From: Chelativorans sp. YIM 93263
Lineage (GTDB): Bacteria > Pseudomonadota > Alphaproteobacteria > Rhizobiales > Rhizobiaceae
DNA: 64,000 nucleotides
Assembly (NCBI RefSeq): GCF_028767125.1
Contig: NZ_JAKCWP010000008.1
Location: forward strand, 62,001 to 126,000
Direction: 5' to 3'
Positions 56,763 through 64,000 of the stretch are shown in pieces (position 1 is the stretch's first letter; each line of letters opens with the position of its first letter). A model generated the notes under the pieces. That model ran no database searches, had not been told where the DNA came from, and saw nothing but the letters and a program-made list of their open reading frames with translations. A program made the position numbers and the translations under genes.

Positions 56763-57236
56763 ATGAACAAGGTCCCGATGACCGTACCAGGGTTTTCCTC
56801 GTTGAAAGAGGAACTTCGTTGGCGCCAGCAGGAAGAGCGGCCGCGGATCATCGAAGCGATCTCCGAGGCGCGCGCTCATGGCGACCTGTCGGAAAACGCC
56901 GAGTATCACGCGGCCAAGGAGGCGCAGAGCCTTAACGAGGGCCGCATCAGCGAGCTTGAAGACCTGATTGCGCGCGCCGAGGTTATCGACGTCTCCAAGC
57001 TCTCCGGCGAGACGGTCAAGTTCGGCGCCACCGTGGTTCTCGTCGACGAGGATACGGAAGAAGAGAAGACTTATCAGATCGTCGGCGACCAGGAAGCCGA
57101 TGTGAAGGCCGGTCGCATTTCCATTTCCTCGCCGATCGCACGGGCGCTGATCGGAAAGGGCGTCGGCGACTCCGTCGAGGTCAATGCGCCCGGGGGCGCA
57201 CGCGGCTACGAGCTCGTCCGGGTTCAGTATGGTTAG
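56763..57236 (+). CDS. greA: Transcription elongation factor GreA
   Basis: The 157-residue protein has the N-terminal coiled coil with acidic tip ([20 protein letters not shown] near residues 37-56) and the C-terminal FKBP-like domain ending in [12 protein letters not shown]. GreA helps backtracked RNA polymerase resume by stimulating transcript cleavage. AGGAAGG precedes the ATG. A glycosyltransferase gene follows 35 bp downstream. Confidence 0.96.
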   Translation: MNKVPMTVPGFSSLKEELRWRQQEERPRIIEAISEARAHGDLSENAEYHAAKEAQSLNEGRISELEDLIARAEVIDVSKLSGETVKFGATVVLVDEDTEEEKTYQIVGDQEADVKAGRISISSPIARALIGKGVGDSVEVNAPGGARGYELVRVQYG

Positions 57237-57271
57237 GCACTGCGCGGCGTGAGCTAAAGGACCGGCGGGCG

Positions 57272-58210
57272 ATGGAAGAACATGCTGTTTCGGGATACAG
57301 CTTCAGGCCCGATGCGCTGAACGTCGACAAGCGCCCGCCCGGCCTCAGCGCCTTCATGCGCATCCGCAATGGCGAGGATTTTCTCGAGGCAGCCATTCGC
57401 AGCCATATTCCGTTTTTCGACGAGGTTGTCGCGGTCTATAACCAGTGCACCGACGCTACGCCGGACATTCTGGCGCGGTTGGCGCAGGAGTACGGACCGA
57501 AGTTGCGGGTGATCCACTATCTCGATCGGGTTCACCCGCCCGGCAGCAGCGAGCATGCGAGCGAACCACCCAATTCGCCGCACAGTCTCGTCAATTATTA
57601 CAATTTCGCGTTGGCGCAGACGCGTTTCCAGATCGCGACCAAGCTCGACGACGATCACCTGGCGATCCCCGATGCCTTTCAGGCGCTTTGCAAGCAACTG
57701 CGCGCGGAGGGGATGGACGGATCCGTAATGCACTGCTTCTCCGGCATCAACCTCATGCGCGATGGTGACAGCGGGATGGCCATTGCCGGACACGACACGA
57801 TTGCGGGCAATGGCGACCACGGCTTTTTCCGTGTGACGTCCAATACCTATTTCACCCACGATAAGCGGTTCGAGCGTCTGGAGCGGGACGGGGCGAAACG
57901 CGTCTTCTGGGGCTTCCTCTATTGGCACCTGAAATATCTCAAGCCGTCGCTGGGCTTTGCCAATTATGAGCTTAAAGCCAACCCGGAGAGCCGGTACGGC
58001 AAGAAACTGGATGCGGCCAGGCGTGCGGCAACGCTGGATCCGGATGCTTTTCTGAGTCGTATCGGGCGCTACGATCCGATGCTTGCCTTAGAGGCCGTCT
58101 TTTCGTCCAAGCAGCGTATTCGCCTCGCGCAGAGACATGCCCTGCGGGAGGGCGGGCTTCCGGAGCCGCTTTCGGCAGTGGAACAGCGCCTTGCGGCCTG
58201 CGTATATTAA
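57272..58210 (+). CDS. Glycosyltransferase family 2-like protein
   Basis: The 312-residue protein has a GT-A-like fold: GLSAFMRIRNGEDFLEAAIRS, then EVVAVYNQCTDATPDIL, with a DDD motif at 126-128 (KLDDDH) that would bind the metal and nucleotide sugar. The C-terminal half is helical and basic. Acceptor and sugar are unknown; a surface polysaccharide or lipid role is plausible. It overlaps the converging second glycosyltransferase by 4 bp. Confidence 0.85.
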   Translation: MEEHAVSGYSFRPDALNVDKRPPGLSAFMRIRNGEDFLEAAIRSHIPFFDEVVAVYNQCTDATPDILARLAQEYGPKLRVIHYLDRVHPPGSSEHASEPPNSPHSLVNYYNFALAQTRFQIATKLDDDHLAIPDAFQALCKQLRAEGMDGSVMHCFSGINLMRDGDSGMAIAGHDTIAGNGDHGFFRVTSNTYFTHDKRFERLERDGAKRVFWGFLYWHLKYLKPSLGFANYELKANPESRYGKKLDAARRAATLDPDAFLSRIGRYDPMLALEAVFSSKQRIRLAQRHALREGGLPEPLSAVEQRLAACVY

Positions 58211-59058
58211 AGGCCGAAGCGGGATATGAGTTGGCCCACGGCGGAGTTAGCGGGCGGCCGCGAGCGTTTCAACTCGCCAACTTTTTCGTTCCAGAGATGA
58301 ACCGTTTGGGAGCGCTCGGTTAAAAAAGCTTCGATGGTCGAACCCGGTTCAAAGACGGAGCGCGCCTGCTTCGGCGGTACCGGATAGAAGACATCCGTCG
58401 GGCTGGCGTGGCCGACGAGGTCGAAGTCGCGGGCGAGGGCGGTCAGGCCTTTCGGGCCGAAAGTTCCGCGTGGCATGTCGGCCGGCTTAAGCGTCGTTCC
58501 CAAAGCCTTGCGCAGGCGCAGCGGCAGCGCCTTTCTCATCCGAACCCAGTGAGGGATCGTGTTCGTTTCAAATGCCGCCAGGGCGGCGTTGACGATCGAA
58601 TGATCTGCACGAAAGTGGAGGATAGCTCCATTGATGTACTGTTTGCTTTCCCAACCAAACGTCGCCGTCTGTCCTAATTGGACGGGCTGAAGGCAAACCA
58701 CGTCCATATCCGCCCACAGTCCTGCATTCTGCTTCTGCAATCGGTAGCGAAAAAGGTTGGAACCCAAAGCAAACGAGCCCGTCTTTGGGTATCTGAGTGT
58801 TTGTGCCTCATCCAAAGACATTGTTGCTGCAGCATCCTGCAAGACGACCCCCTCCGGCACGCCTTCGATGGCGTCGTCGTAGACGTGCAGGTGAACCGGG
58901 TGGCCAACCTCGAGGAATGACGCCGCAGACAATCGCTCGATCCAGCCGAGGCGAGGACCGATCCAAAGCATGTTGACCGTGGGCAGCGCGGCACCGGCAT
59001 CTGCCGGGGGAGTTGTGGACAAGCCGGATTTCCCTTGTTTCTGCGGGCGTTTAATCAA
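58207..59058 (-). CDS. GT32-like glycosyltransferase (DXD sugar-binding)
   Basis: The 283-residue frame begins at a TTG overlapping the Lrp gene's end; the family-like part begins NMLWIGPRLGWIERLSAASF near residue 29, so a later start at the internal ATG is possible. The DxD motif is at 117-119 in GLWADMDVV, typical of Gly_transf_sug/capsular polysaccharide synthesis proteins. The C-terminus includes HLWNEKVGELK. It probably acts with the converging glycosyltransferase on a surface glycan; that is inference. Confidence 0.83.
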   Translation of the reverse strand: MIKRPQKQGKSGLSTTPPADAGAALPTVNMLWIGPRLGWIERLSAASFLEVGHPVHLHVYDDAIEGVPEGVVLQDAAATMSLDEAQTLRYPKTGSFALGSNLFRYRLQKQNAGLWADMDVVCLQPVQLGQTATFGWESKQYINGAILHFRADHSIVNAALAAFETNTIPHWVRMRKALPLRLRKALGTTLKPADMPRGTFGPKGLTALARDFDLVGHASPTDVFYPVPPKQARSVFEPGSTIEAFLTERSQTVHLWNEKVGELKRSRPPANSAVGQLISRFGL

Positions 59059-59524
59059 TCGCCACCAGACCTTCGTCCTTCATCTGGCGGATGGTCAGCG
59101 CGGTGCGGACCGTATCGACGTTTGGCGCAGAGGTGACTTCTTCGATGACGAAGGTCTGGAACGTGGCGAGGTCGGTGGCGACACAGTGCAGCAGGAAATC
59201 CGAATCACCGGACACCATCCATGCGCGCCGGACAATGGGCCATTTCTGCGCGCGGTCGGCAAAGATGCGCAGCTCCGCCTCCGACTGATGGTGCAGGCCA
59301 ATGAGACAGAATGCCACGACGTCGAAACCCAGCATCGGACTGTTCAAGAGGGCGCGATAGCCCTTGATGATGCCGTTCTCCTCCAGCCGTTTCATACGCC
59401 TGAGGCAGGGCGGGGCGGAGATGCCGACGCGCCGCGCCAACTCTACGTTGGTTATCCGCCCATCTTTTTGCAACTCGCGCAGGATTTTCCAATCAATGGC
59501 GTCAAGTTCGGCCTTCAACGGCAT
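59051..59524 (-). CDS. Lrp/AsnC-family regulator (second copy in window)
   Basis: The 157-residue protein has the helix-turn-helix LDAIDWKILRELQKDGRITNV and AGISAPPCLRRMKRLEE-like recognition helix, then a RAM domain (VSGDSDFLLHCVATDL). The ATG at 59524 fits the family; upstream extension does not. It is divergent from trxB with about 260 bp between them, an arrangement conserved in related bacteria, and overlaps the glycosyltransferase gene downstream. Confidence 0.93.
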   Translation of the reverse strand: MPLKAELDAIDWKILRELQKDGRITNVELARRVGISAPPCLRRMKRLEENGIIKGYRALLNSPMLGFDVVAFCLIGLHHQSEAELRIFADRAQKWPIVRRAWMVSGDSDFLLHCVATDLATFQTFVIEEVTSAPNVDTVRTALTIRQMKDEGLVAID

Positions 59525-59786
59525 GGTTGCCTCTGTCCTTCGGCATTTTGCGCACGAATCTGTCGCACATACGAAATAAAACTTTAAGACAATCGGACGG
59601 CAGAGCCAACCAGGTTGGCCCGCGAAGCGTATTTTGTTCAAAACGCAGATTCGGGTTAGAGATACTGCGACATCGTATGCTGTTGGAAATGCCTTCTTCG
59701 CCTTGCGCAGTCGGCTATGGAATACTTAGATCAATGCCGCGGTCGAGATCGTGCGGCTCCGCATGCAGCGAAAGGACATTGATACC

Positions 59787-60761
59787 ATGACCACGCGCCA
59801 CGCACCCGTCATCATCATCGGGTCGGGACCGGCAGGATACACGGCGGCGGTGTATGCCGCGCGCGCCATGCTGAAGCCTCTGCTGATCGCCGGTCTGGAG
59901 CAGGGCGGTCAGCTTATGATCACCACCGATGTCGAGAACTATCCCGGCTTTGCCGATCCCATCCAGGGTCCGTGGCTGATGGAGCAGATGCGAGCGCAGG
60001 CTGAAAACGTCGGCACGGAAATCTCGGCCGATCTCATTGTCGAGGCCGATGTCCAATCACGGCCATTCCGACTCGTCGGTGATTCCGGTACGGTCTATAC
60101 GTGCGACGCGCTGGTGATCGCCACCGGCGCCAAGGCCAAGTGGCTGGGTCTGCCCTCAGAGCAGGCGTTCATGGGGTTCGGCGTGTCGGCCTGCGCCACC
60201 TGCGACGGCTTCTTTTACAAGGGCAAGGATGTGGTGGTGGTAGGCGGCGGAAATACCGCGGCCGAGGAGGCACTCTACCTCTCCAACCTCGCCCGGCGCG
60301 TCACCATTCTTCATCGCCGCGATTCGCTTCGCGCCGAGCGGATCCTTCAGGAGCGGGTATTCCAGAAAGACAACATCGACGTGATGTGGGATACGGTGGT
60401 GGATGAGATTCTCGGTGAGGCGCCAAAGCTGCCGCTGCCGCCGTCGGTGAACGGCATCCGGGTGCAGAACATAAAGACAGGTGAGCGCCGCGAAATGCCG
60501 ATCGACGGTGTTTTCGTGGCGATCGGCCATGCACCCGCAGTCGAGTTGTTCGAAGGTCAGGTGAAGCAGAAATCGAACGGCTATCTCTGGACCGAGCCGG
60601 ATTCGACACGCACCAATGTTCCGGGTGTCTTTGCCGCCGGCGATGTGACAGACGATGTTTACCGGCAGGCGGTCACCGCGGCCGGACTCGGCTGCATGGC
60701 GGCGCTCGAAGCGGAGAAGTTTCTGGCTGAAATGGAGATGCACCGCGAAGCGGCAGAATAA
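59787..60761 (+). CDS. trxB: Thioredoxin reductase
   Basis: A 324-residue flavoprotein that reduces thioredoxin with NADPH. FAD motif IIGSGPAGYTAAVYAARA near residues 10-27, redox-active CATC at 136-139, NADPH motif VVGGGNTAAEEALYL, and the C-terminal FAD motif FAAGDVTDDVYRQA. ATG at 59787 with AAAGGACA upstream. Followed by a tandem repeat and a LysR gene. Confidence 0.97.
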   Translation: MTTRHAPVIIIGSGPAGYTAAVYAARAMLKPLLIAGLEQGGQLMITTDVENYPGFADPIQGPWLMEQMRAQAENVGTEISADLIVEADVQSRPFRLVGDSGTVYTCDALVIATGAKAKWLGLPSEQAFMGFGVSACATCDGFFYKGKDVVVVGGGNTAAEEALYLSNLARRVTILHRRDSLRAERILQERVFQKDNIDVMWDTVVDEILGEAPKLPLPPSVNGIRVQNIKTGERREMPIDGVFVAIGHAPAVELFEGQVKQKSNGYLWTEPDSTRTNVPGVFAAGDVTDDVYRQAVTAAGLGCMAALEAEKFLAEMEMHREAAE

Positions 60762-60764
60762 CGC

Positions 60765-60802
60765 AATCGGTTACTCACCACATAATCGGTTATACGCCAC
60801 AT
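60765..60802 (+). repeat. Tandem 19-bp repeat upstream of the LysR gene
   Basis: Two adjacent copies, AATCGGTTACTCACCACAT and AATCGGTTATACGCCACAT, differ at 3 of 19 positions. They lie just after the trxB stop and 24 bp before the LysR start, so they may be regulator sites or a local duplication. Confidence 0.65.
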
Positions 60803-60825
60803 AATAATACGAGGGGAATTCGGCG

Positions 60826-61716
60826 TTGGACTGGGATAAACTGAGGGTTTTTCACGCTGCCGCTTCGGCTGGCTCGTTTACGCACGCGGCGGAGACACTG
60901 CATCTTTCGCAATCCGCGATCTCCCGTCAGGTGAGCGCGCTTGAGCAGGAGGTCGGCGTGCCGCTGTTCCACCGTCATGCGCGGGGGCTCGTGCTGACGG
61001 AGCAGGGGGACATTCTTTTCCGGGCCGCGCACGACGTGCTCATGAAGCTCGAGACGGTGCGCGTGCGGCTTTCCGAGACAAAGGACCGTCCCTCCGGTCT
61101 TCTCAAGGTGTCGACCACGGTGGGCCTCGGCACGGGTTGGCTCACCGAGCGTGTGCCCGAATTCGCCGACCTTTACCCCGATATTCACCTGCAGCTAATT
61201 CTCGATAATGCTGAGCTGGATCTTACCACCCGGCAGGCCGATTGCGCGATTCGGATGCGCCAGCCGCAGCAACCGGATCTTATCCAACGCAAGCTGTTCA
61301 CCGTGCATTTTCATCTTTATGCCTCGCCGGCCTACCTCAACCGACACGGGAAACCGTCCTCGATCGCCGATCTCGACCGGCATCGCATCGTGACTTTCGG
61401 CGAGTCGGTGCCACCGCATCTCAGCGACATGAACTGGCTGGAGACCGCCGGGCGACCGGAGGGGTCAAAACGGCCGGTTGCATTGGAAATAAATAATATC
61501 CTGTCGATCAAACTCGCGGTGCAACGTGGCGCCGGCATTGCAATGTTGCCCGACTATGTCATCGGGAATGAAAGCGGATTGGTGCAGTTGCTTCCGGAGA
61601 CGGCCGTTCCATCTTTCGATACTTACTTTTGTTATCCTGATACCATGAAAAATCAAGCAAAATTGCAGGTATTTAGGGACTTCCTCATCTCGAAATCCCG
61701 CGGCTGGTCATACTGA
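60826..61716 (+). CDS. LysR-family transcriptional regulator
   Basis: The 296-residue protein starts at a TTG with GAGGGGAATT upstream. It has LRVFHAAASAGSFTHAAETLHLSQSAI and the following recognition helix, then an effector domain (LLKVSTTVGLGTGWLTERVPEF). Lying 64 bp after trxB on the same strand, it may be co-transcribed with it, an order seen in related bacteria. Targets are unknown. Confidence 0.92.
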   Translation: MDWDKLRVFHAAASAGSFTHAAETLHLSQSAISRQVSALEQEVGVPLFHRHARGLVLTEQGDILFRAAHDVLMKLETVRVRLSETKDRPSGLLKVSTTVGLGTGWLTERVPEFADLYPDIHLQLILDNAELDLTTRQADCAIRMRQPQQPDLIQRKLFTVHFHLYASPAYLNRHGKPSSIADLDRHRIVTFGESVPPHLSDMNWLETAGRPEGSKRPVALEINNILSIKLAVQRGAGIAMLPDYVIGNESGLVQLLPETAVPSFDTYFCYPDTMKNQAKLQVFRDFLISKSRGWSY

Positions 61717-61807
61717 ACTTCAGAAATTCTTAAGCATTGCAAAAATGCATGTCTGGGATGCAAAAATAAGTGGTTGTTATTTGGGCAATATGCGCCCATA
61801 TATTAGT

Positions 61808-61924
61808 CACTCCCGGGGCGCGTTCTCCTCCCATTAGCCCCCGGCGAGTGTTCCCCTCTGGAGGTTTCGCCTTTATGGCACTTCCAACAATTAGCCGGAT
61901 CTCCTTGATCCGGCTTTTTTTTTT
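61808..61924 (+). ncRNA. Candidate small RNA with anti-SD motif
   Basis: TTGTTA (61774-61779), 17 bp, then CATATA (61797-61802) form a fair promoter. The segment that follows has no reading frame, contains CTCCTCCC (complementary to a Shine-Dalgarno sequence) near 61829-61836 and TGGAGG further on, and ends in a strong rho-independent terminator. Size about 115 nt. CCTCC-loop motifs are known in rhizobial sRNAs, but the family was not identified. Confidence 0.45.
61893..61924 (+). terminator. Strong rho-independent terminator
   Basis: AGCCGGAT and ATCCGGCT (8-bp stem, loop CTCCTTG) followed by nine T residues. It is 177 bp after the LysR stop, too far to be its simple terminator, and closes the candidate small RNA. 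Confidence 0.9.
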
Positions 61925-62257
61925 GCCCTGTGGGGTAATCTTCTTCGGCTGAAGCCCGTTTCGCGTTATGCGCGAATCACGAGCGTTGTGGGAGGGGAAA
62001 TGCGCGAATCAAATCCTTCTTCTTCGGTCAGGAACTATAGTTTTCCACAAGCTGTAGTTTCATATGGCTGCTAAATGCATCGAATGCGGGTTCTGGTTTT
62101 ACTTTGACGAGGCACTTTGTCTCTCCGGCAGAACGATCCGAATTTGCTTTGCAGTTATGTTTTGCCGCTGCTTATCTTGAATGTCAGCACAACTGTAAGC
62201 TTAAACCTGATCCGTTATGGCGCGATCGGCACCCGACGTGCGGATGCCGCGATGCCT
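61925..62257. other. Non-coding interval before the EF-G-like gene end
   Basis: About 330 bp; nothing gene-like was seen. AT-richer around 62020-62110. Short open frames here have no ribosome-binding site or protein-like composition. Confidence 0.5.
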
Positions 62258-64000
62258 TCAGGCAGCTTTCCCCTTGCGGTTCAGGACCTCATCGGCCAAG
62301 CGGCCGGTGAGCTCTGCCATATGATCGAACCGGGTTCGGTATGTCGCAGCCCCGGCGGTTGCCGAGCGCAGCTCTATGATGAGGTCACCGATCCCGGCCT
62401 GGGGCAGCATAGCATCGACGCGGTCCCATCCGGGCCAATCCGTGCGCGTGTCGAAGCCGAGGATCTGGCCCCGTCGCTGTGACAGGATTGCTGTTATACG
62501 CGCCGTTGCATCAGAGGGGGTGTCGATTTCCACCTTCAGGATCGGTTCGAGCAGGACGGGGTCCGCGCTTGCCAAGCCCTCTCTCATGGCGAGGCGGGCA
62601 GCGGCCTGGAACGCCATGTCGGAGGAATCGACGGTGTGGTATGAGCCATCGGCCAAATTTACGGCAATATCGACGACTGGAAAGCCGAGTGGGCCGGCAT
62701 GCAGCGCGTCACGCACGCCGGTTTCGACCGAAGGAATGAATTGCTTCGGTACGACCCCGCCGGTAATCGTATCGGTGAATTCAAAGCCGCCGCCGCGTGG
62801 CAGGGGCCGGATCTCCAACACGACATCGCCGAACTGTCCGTGCCCACCGGATTGCTTCTTGTGGCGGCCGCGCTGTTGTACCTGTTTGCGGATTGTTTCA
62901 CGATAAGGGACGAGGGGGCGGTTTGCCTCCACTGTGATCTGAAAACGGCTTTCCAGCCGTTCGCGGGCGTTGCGCAGATGCATTTCGCCCTGGCCACGCA
63001 GGATGGTTTCGCTTGTGTCCTGGTTCTGCTCCAGGATCAGTGACGGGTCTTCCTCGGCCAGCTTTTGAAGCGCGGAGGAGAGCCTCACCTCGTCCTTGCG
63101 CTCGCGCGGGTTCACGGCCATGGCGAAAACCGGTTGCGGCGGCACGGCCTTTGCGAGGGTCGGTGCAGCGGTCTTGCCGGTCGAGAGGGTATCACCCGTC
63201 TGGACGTTTTCGAGCTTGCCGAGCGCTGCCGTTTCTCCTTCGCCAACGGACGAGCCCTTCGCATGGTCACGGCCGTTGAAGGTGTAAAGGCCGGAAACCC
63301 GGCCCGTACCGGGGATTTCGGCTCCATCACTGATGCTGCCGGCCAGAATGCGCGCGACGGAGATCTTTCCGCCATGGCCCGTGTGGACTGTCTTCATAAC
63401 CTGAACCACGGTCTCGCCGTTCGCGTCGAGCCCGAGGCGCTGGCGAACGCGGGTAACATCCGGCACATCGTGGCGGATGGCCTTCAAGAGCCGCAGCACG
63501 CCGTGGCCCTTCTGCGCCGTCCCGATCAGGACCGGCGTGACCGACCCTTCCCGCAGGTCCGCCGTCAGATCATCGAACACCGCGTCGCGGGGCGGCTCGA
63601 CGTCATCCAGCAATTGCTCGAGCAGAAGATCGTCGTGATCTGCCAGTGTTTCGAGCATGGAGAAACGTGCTTCGAGCTCGCGCGCCTTCTCGTCATCGGG
63701 AATGGCGGCTATTTCGCTCGGCGCATGTTCGCGATAAATATAAGCGCGTTCCAGTGCCAGATCGATCGAACCGACCACCGTGCCATCCTGGCGCATCGGG
63801 ATTTGCCGCAGGAGAAGAGGCGTACTGCTGATCGGTTGAAGCTCCTTCAGGAGATCGCGGACGCCGACGCTCGTCTTGTCAATCTTGTTGACGAAGACCA
63901 TGCGCGGCAACCCCAGCGCGTCCAAGCGGCGCAGGATGAGCTGTAGCATCGGTAGTTTCATGTCATCGGCATCGATGACGACGACCGCTGCATCGCAGGC
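62258..64000 (-). CDS. Elongation factor G-like translational GTPase, 5' part cut by window edge
   Basis: The 580 visible residues run from within the G domain to the C-terminus: AVVVIDADDMK, the G4 motif VNKIDK, then domain II (KTVHTGHGGKISVARILAG), domain III (KLAEEDPSLILEQNQDTSETIL with the following RGQGEMHL), domain IV (GGHGQFGDVVLEIRPLPRGGGFEF), and domain V. The P-loop lies outside the window. Position away from rpsL/rpsG/tuf, and sequence differences from canonical FusA, suggest an EF-G2-type paralogue, whose role in translocation or recycling is uncertain. Confidence 0.9.
   Translation of the reverse strand, partial: ACDAAVVVIDADDMKLPMLQLILRRLDALGLPRMVFVNKIDKTSVGVRDLLKELQPISSTPLLLRQIPMRQDGTVVGSIDLALERAYIYREHAPSEIAAIPDDEKARELEARFSMLETLADHDDLLLEQLLDDVEPPRDAVFDDLTADLREGSVTPVLIGTAQKGHGVLRLLKAIRHDVPDVTRVRQRLGLDANGETVVQVMKTVHTGHGGKISVARILAGSISDGAEIPGTGRVSGLYTFNGRDHAKGSSVGEGETAALGKLENVQTGDTLSTGKTAAPTLAKAVPPQPVFAMAVNPRERKDEVRLSSALQKLAEEDPSLILEQNQDTSETILRGQGEMHLRNARERLESRFQITVEANRPLVPYRETIRKQVQQRGRHKKQSGGHGQFGDVVLEIRPLPRGGGFEFTDTITGGVVPKQFIPSVETGVRDALHAGPLGFPVVDIAVNLADGSYHTVDSSDMAFQAAARLAMREGLASADPVLLEPILKVEIDTPSDATARITAILSQRRGQILGFDTRTDWPGWDRVDAMLPQAGIGDLIIELRSATAGAATYRTRFDHMAELTGRLADEVLNRKGKAA

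Noticed and set aside
61770-61952. Short plus-strand frame over the candidate small RNA
   Set aside because: No ribosome-binding site, crosses a strong terminator, and composition is not protein-like.

Overview
The window reads as chromosomal DNA of an alphaproteobacterium of the Hyphomicrobiales (Rhizobiales), probably near the Phyllobacteriaceae. This is inferred from high GC, a BA14K-family gene, an ExoD homologue, a peptidyl-tRNA hydrolase with a basic C-terminal tail, the sulfolipid operon order sqdB-sqdD-sqdC, CsgH-type curli genes and the alphaproteobacterial NDUFAF7/lgt cluster. No rRNA, tRNA, transposase, phage gene or CRISPR array was seen. Genus cannot be fixed from sequence reading alone.

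Layout. 0-10 kb: mainly minus-strand housekeeping genes (MaoC dehydratase, ychF, exoD, pth, rplY, prs, then lgt, NDUFAF7-type methyltransferase, pgeF and an M24-fold gene). 10-20 kb: ubiK, ybjN, csaA, an EnvZ/OmpR-like system with a MarR partner, ilvE, a metallo-hydrolase, two cold-shock genes and a CDF metal exporter. 20-28 kb: nhaC with a divergent Lrp regulator, a divergent MarR/SnoaL pair, an AmpC-like beta-lactamase followed by an AmpR-like LysR regulator, and gene remains (a headless LysR gene and a FecCD permease tail). 28-36 kb: a HWE sensor kinase, a compact four-gene Csu-type chaperone-usher pilus operon and a frameshifted lipoprotein gene. 36-46 kb: uvrB with long extensions, a frameshifted acetyltransferase, a SIR2-like gene, an AT-rich DUF262 plus HEPN gene pair, clpS, a GIY-YIG gene, and copies of a composite palindromic repeat, one of them in frame inside uvrB. 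46-48 kb: curlin, csgH, curlin. 48-51 kb: the sulfoquinovosyl diacylglycerol operon. 51-56 kb: two regulator/flavin-oxidoreductase divergent pairs, an extensin-like protein and an EamA transporter. 56-64 kb: greA, two glycosyltransferases, Lrp, trxB, LysR, a candidate small RNA and a partial EF-G-like gene running off the right edge.

How parts work together. Two surface-fibre systems (Csu pili and curli) lie within 16 kb of each other. The sqd operon makes a phosphorus-free membrane lipid. Several regulators sit divergently to one target with an inverted repeat between them. The most unusual block is 41.2-44.1 kb, where a SIR2-like protein is next to a translationally coupled DUF262/HEPN pair whose base composition differs from its surroundings. 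I read the pair as an acquired, defence-like module in which a DUF262 sensor or NTPase is matched with a HEPN ribonuclease instead of the usual HNH domain. The other notable signal is the palindromic repeat family with compensatory stem changes.
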